From assembly GCA_016842065.1 (NCBI GenBank), contig JAEPDS010000022.1, positions 1 through 64,000 on the forward strand: a stretch of 64,000 bases of DNA. The letters are read 5' to 3'. Of this stretch, positions 61,645 through 64,000 are shown one piece after another. The translations under genes and the position numbers were made by a program. Under the pieces are notes generated by a model. The model had not been told where the DNA came from. It did no database searches and worked only from the letters and a program-made list of their open reading frames with translations. The DNA comes from Candidatus Thiodiazotropha sp. 'RUGA' (lineage in GTDB: Bacteria > Pseudomonadota > Gammaproteobacteria > Chromatiales > Chromatiaceae). Positions within the stretch are counted from its first letter, which is position 1; each line of letters starts with the position of its first letter.

Positions 61645-62556
61645 ATGATGAAAAAGTTGCGGCAACTTCTCCTGATGCTTTTTATTGCCCTGACACTGGT
61701 CGCTTGTCCGGGTGACAACGATGATGATGACAATAACGGCACTGATACCACAACCGATAGTGGTGACAATGGTGATACAGGGGATGACACCGGAGGCGAT
61801 ACAGGGGGAGATACGGGGGGTGATACCGGAGGCGACACAGGAGGTGATACTGGCGGTGACACAGGGGGCGACACAATTTCAGGTAACCTGGTGCTGCAGA
61901 CGGCTGACAGTCCGGATGTAACGCCTTGTCCAATGCAGGATATCCTGACCGACAGCTCGGCAATCGCGGCACTGCGCACCGCATTGTCTTCCGGCACCTT
62001 GCTCTACCTGGACGTTCCTTTCAACGGCAGTGACAGTGATATCTACCGAAAGAAGTGCGGCCTGGAAGGCTTTTGGAATCCGGCTGACAACAGTGCGGAG
62101 ATCAGTCTCTCCTCGATTGGACTTGATCCGGCGAATGCGCCGAATGTGACCGATCTGGTATTGTTCGGTAATGCGGGTATCTGTGCGGATGGTTTCAACA
62201 ACAGCAGTTTCGGGGTTGGTGAAGGTTTTCCTGTAGCGGGTACCTATCGCAAGGAGATCAAAGCGTCGCATCAGGGAACCACCTATCATCTGCGATTCAG
62301 GGCTGTTGTGAGTGGTACCTCGGCGGGCAATACCTTCAGCTCCGAGGGTATTACCCCATCTACCGGACTGAGTACGCTGGTATACCATGTCAATGGTGTG
62401 GAGACCGATCATGATGCAGTATTTGCTGCCTTGGTGGATGCCATGAGCGCCAGTAGCAGTGCAGCCCCAGGGGCCACGATTGAAGTTAGAAAGAGTGCCG
62501 GTGGGGCGGTGATCTTTACTGCTGTTGTTGAGGTGATTTGCGTCTCATCAAGCTGA
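61645..62556 (+). CDS. Lipoprotein with Asp/Gly/Thr repeat linker
   Basis: The 303-residue protein has a signal peptide with lipobox LVAC (Cys about residue 20). A highly acidic low-complexity linker follows (about 21-77) with seven TGGD units, then a globular domain of about 220 residues with Cys residues. The domain is not recognised. The start is the ATG at 61645 or 61648, after CCGAGG. The 3' end overlaps the convergent exporter gene by 41 nt. Confidence 0.78.
   Translation: MMKKLRQLLLMLFIALTLVACPGDNDDDDNNGTDTTTDSGDNGDTGDDTGGDTGGDTGGDTGGDTGGDTGGDTGGDTISGNLVLQTADSPDVTPCPMQDILTDSSAIAALRTALSSGTLLYLDVPFNGSDSDIYRKKCGLEGFWNPADNSAEISLSSIGLDPANAPNVTDLVLFGNAGICADGFNNSSFGVGEGFPVAGTYRKEIKASHQGTTYHLRFRAVVSGTSAGNTFSSEGITPSTGLSTLVYHVNGVETDHDAVFAALVDAMSASSSAAPGATIEVRKSAGGAVIFTAVVEVICVSSS
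61789..61872 (+). repeat. Seven 12-bp units encoding TGGD
   Basis: Seven consecutive units encode Thr-Gly-Gly-Asp. Each unit uses a different set of synonymous codons, so the protein repeat is perfect while the DNA repeat is degenerate. An eighth Thr follows the last unit. Confidence 0.9.
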
Positions 62557-64000
62557 GCAGGGCTGGCAGCAGGGTCAGGTCCAATAACAGGGCAACTGCC
62601 ATACCGACAGATAACAGTATGGCAATGTGTTGATTGGCTTGCAGTGATGAGAGGCCCAGTGTGGCAACACACAGGCATAGCATCAGAGTTGTCGATGTCA
62701 GTGCGGTACCGCTTTTGATGGCGTTGTAACGAAGCAGACGGCGAAACGATGTAGGTCTCTTGCGATGCCATAACAGGTGAATGGTGTCATCAACGGCCAG
62801 GCCAAACAGCATCGCGGGTACACCAAGCAGGGCGAGTGACCAATGGATGCCGGTTGTTCCCATGATGCCAACCACAAACCAAAGCGGTAACAGGGTCACC
62901 AGCAGTGCAGCCATCACCAGACCGACCTTACGAAAAACCGCGAAAAGCAGCAAGATAATGCCGCTCAATGAGATCAGCAGACCATTCAGCGCACCTGTTA
63001 GGCCTAATGACTCCACTTCCGGGTAGAGATAGCCGGGGCCGTCAAAGACGATCCGGTGATAGCTGAGCATGGTTTGATCGAAATGCCTCAGCCAATCGAT
63101 GATCTGCTGTTGCCGCGCTCGTTCCATAGGCGAAAACAAGACATCCAGCCTGAACACCCCCGAGTCATCCAGATACCCTTTCAGGTGAGAATTGGTTGAG
63201 CCTGTTTTGCGGCACTCATCATCGCACAGAGTAGGGATGATCGCCGCGGGTAATACCAGGCGGACCTCCGGCAATTTACTCAGGTAATCTGATGTGGCAC
63301 TGACCGCATGTAGCAGCGAGTCTCTCTCACTCCCGATGTTTTTTGTTGGAGTCAGATAGAGGGTTAACGGTCTTAAATCACTGCTGAAACGCTGTTGCAG
63401 TATCTCGGTTTGATGGCTCATCGGGTGATCACTGGCAAAGATATTCGGAAACGGGATCTCGCTTGTAACCCGAGTCGCAAACGGCGCCATTGACAGGGTA
63501 ATGACTAACCAGGCAATGAGTACCGGCAGCGGATGTCTGCCTGTTGTTCTGACCAGGGAGTGACTCAGCGCGGCAAATCGATTGACTCGTGACGGCCGTC
63601 TGGGTTTGCGATGGTTTGGTTCCAGCAACAGCCAGCCGAGCAGAAAGGTGATGACCAGCGCAAGTCCAGTGCCGGCGGCTGCGGTCAATCCGAAACTGCG
63701 CAGTAGTGGCGAACTATCCTGCAGGGCCAGGGCGCCAAAACCGATAAAGGTTGTGGCGGTGGTGATGGAGCAGGGCCCTATTAACTCCCGTAAAGCGTGC
63801 CGGAATGGCTGGGGCGTGCCACGTCGATGGTGGCTCTCCAGTCGGTCTACCAGGTGTGCCGCATCCATCGATGAGACGGCCCAGATTAGAGGTATGACCG
63901 CAAGTAGCAGGGCATTGAAACCTCCGTCCAGGCTGAAATTGAAGATCAGCAGGGTAAGGGTGGTTGTGCTGCTGGCGGTTAAAAAGATGAAAGCCGGTGC
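62516..64000 (-). CDS. MMPL/RND-superfamily exporter (5' end outside window)
   Basis: The frame is open to the right window edge, giving at least 494 residues. Visible parts are the end of an N-terminal membrane block, a periplasmic domain (about 150-290 of the visible part, beginning after FPNIFASDHPMSHQTEILQQ), and a C-terminal block of six membrane segments with GLAVDDTIHLLWHRK, the RND segment-4-type Asp pair. It likely exports a hydrophobic or lipid compound. An internal ATG at 63868 is not the true start because coding continues upstream (FLTASSTTTLTLLIFNF). Confidence 0.85.
   Translation of the reverse strand, partial: APAFIFLTASSTTTLTLLIFNFSLDGGFNALLLAVIPLIWAVSSMDAAHLVDRLESHHRRGTPQPFRHALRELIGPCSITTATTFIGFGALALQDSSPLLRSFGLTAAAGTGLALVITFLLGWLLLEPNHRKPRRPSRVNRFAALSHSLVRTTGRHPLPVLIAWLVITLSMAPFATRVTSEIPFPNIFASDHPMSHQTEILQQRFSSDLRPLTLYLTPTKNIGSERDSLLHAVSATSDYLSKLPEVRLVLPAAIIPTLCDDECRKTGSTNSHLKGYLDDSGVFRLDVLFSPMERARQQQIIDWLRHFDQTMLSYHRIVFDGPGYLYPEVESLGLTGALNGLLISLSGIILLLFAVFRKVGLVMAALLVTLLPLWFVVGIMGTTGIHWSLALLGVPAMLFGLAVDDTIHLLWHRKRPTSFRRLLRYNAIKSGTALTSTTLMLCLCVATLGLSSLQANQHIAILLSVGMAVALLLDLTLLPALLSLMRRKSPQQQQ

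Noticed and set aside
1-64000. CRISPR array, prophage or insertion sequence
   Set aside because: No regularly spaced repeats, Cas, integrase or transposase genes are visible.

Overview
The window looks like chromosome of a free-living or symbiotic sulfur-metabolising gammaproteobacterium. The evidence is gene order and gene type: asmA-like/mutY/yggX followed by tRNA-Phe, thiS-thiG next to trmB, ilvE next to a zf-CHCC protein, nhaR, and many c-di-GMP and two-component proteins. The sulfur genes (persulfide dioxygenase-like hydrolase, rhodanese) and a molybdoenzyme respiratory module suggest a relative of marine sulfur oxidisers. The genus is a guess. I saw no phage, insertion sequence or CRISPR array.

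Layout. 1-4750: a small type II ketosynthase cluster (ABC exporter, acyl carrier protein, ketosynthase, chain-length-factor-like partner), convergent with the tail of a BtrH/DUF4872-like gene. 4964-8979: housekeeping (glnE, ilvE, zf-CHCC). 9318-19342: a signalling and uptake locus with an Rcp1-type receiver, a receiver-GGDEF-EAL protein, two tandem TonB-dependent receptors, a histidine kinase and two periplasmic binding proteins. 19394-32246: mostly core genes (TPR protein, short-chain dehydrogenase, fetAB, trmB, thiSG, acyl-CoA ligase, tRNA-Gly, AsmA-like, mutY, yggX, tRNA-Phe).

32438-43516 is the most interesting part and is visibly richer in A+T than its flanks. moaA is followed by a three-component sensor set (NtrC-type regulator, histidine kinase, PhnD-like binding protein). 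A divergent control region holds two GTTACC-N4-GGTAAC palindromes and a good sigma-54 promoter. Beyond it lies a respiratory operon: a membrane-anchored cytochrome with 12 possible haems, a four-cluster ferredoxin, a Cys-liganded molybdopterin oxidoreductase whose Fe-S motif has Asp in place of one Cys, and a TorD-like chaperone. No NrfD-type membrane subunit is present, so the cytochrome is the likely quinone link. The substrate cannot be read from sequence; a sulfur, selenium or arsenic oxyanion is plausible.

43673-48920: a Cache-PAS-GGDEF cyclase, a rhodanese/persulfide dioxygenase/small membrane protein operon, two CCCTCTCCC hairpins and a DUF2189 membrane protein. 48939-52020: cardiolipin synthase, then a bacterial eRF1-like (baeRF) protein paired with a short hibernation-factor-like protein. 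52283-61138: a tightly overlapped Mrp-type cation/proton antiporter operon (E-F-G-DUF4040/B-C-D-D'-D''), a double-UspA protein and NhaR, together a sodium/pH homeostasis unit. 61165-64000: an HEYGH membrane protein, a repeat-bearing lipoprotein and the 3' part of an MMPL/RND exporter cut by the window edge.
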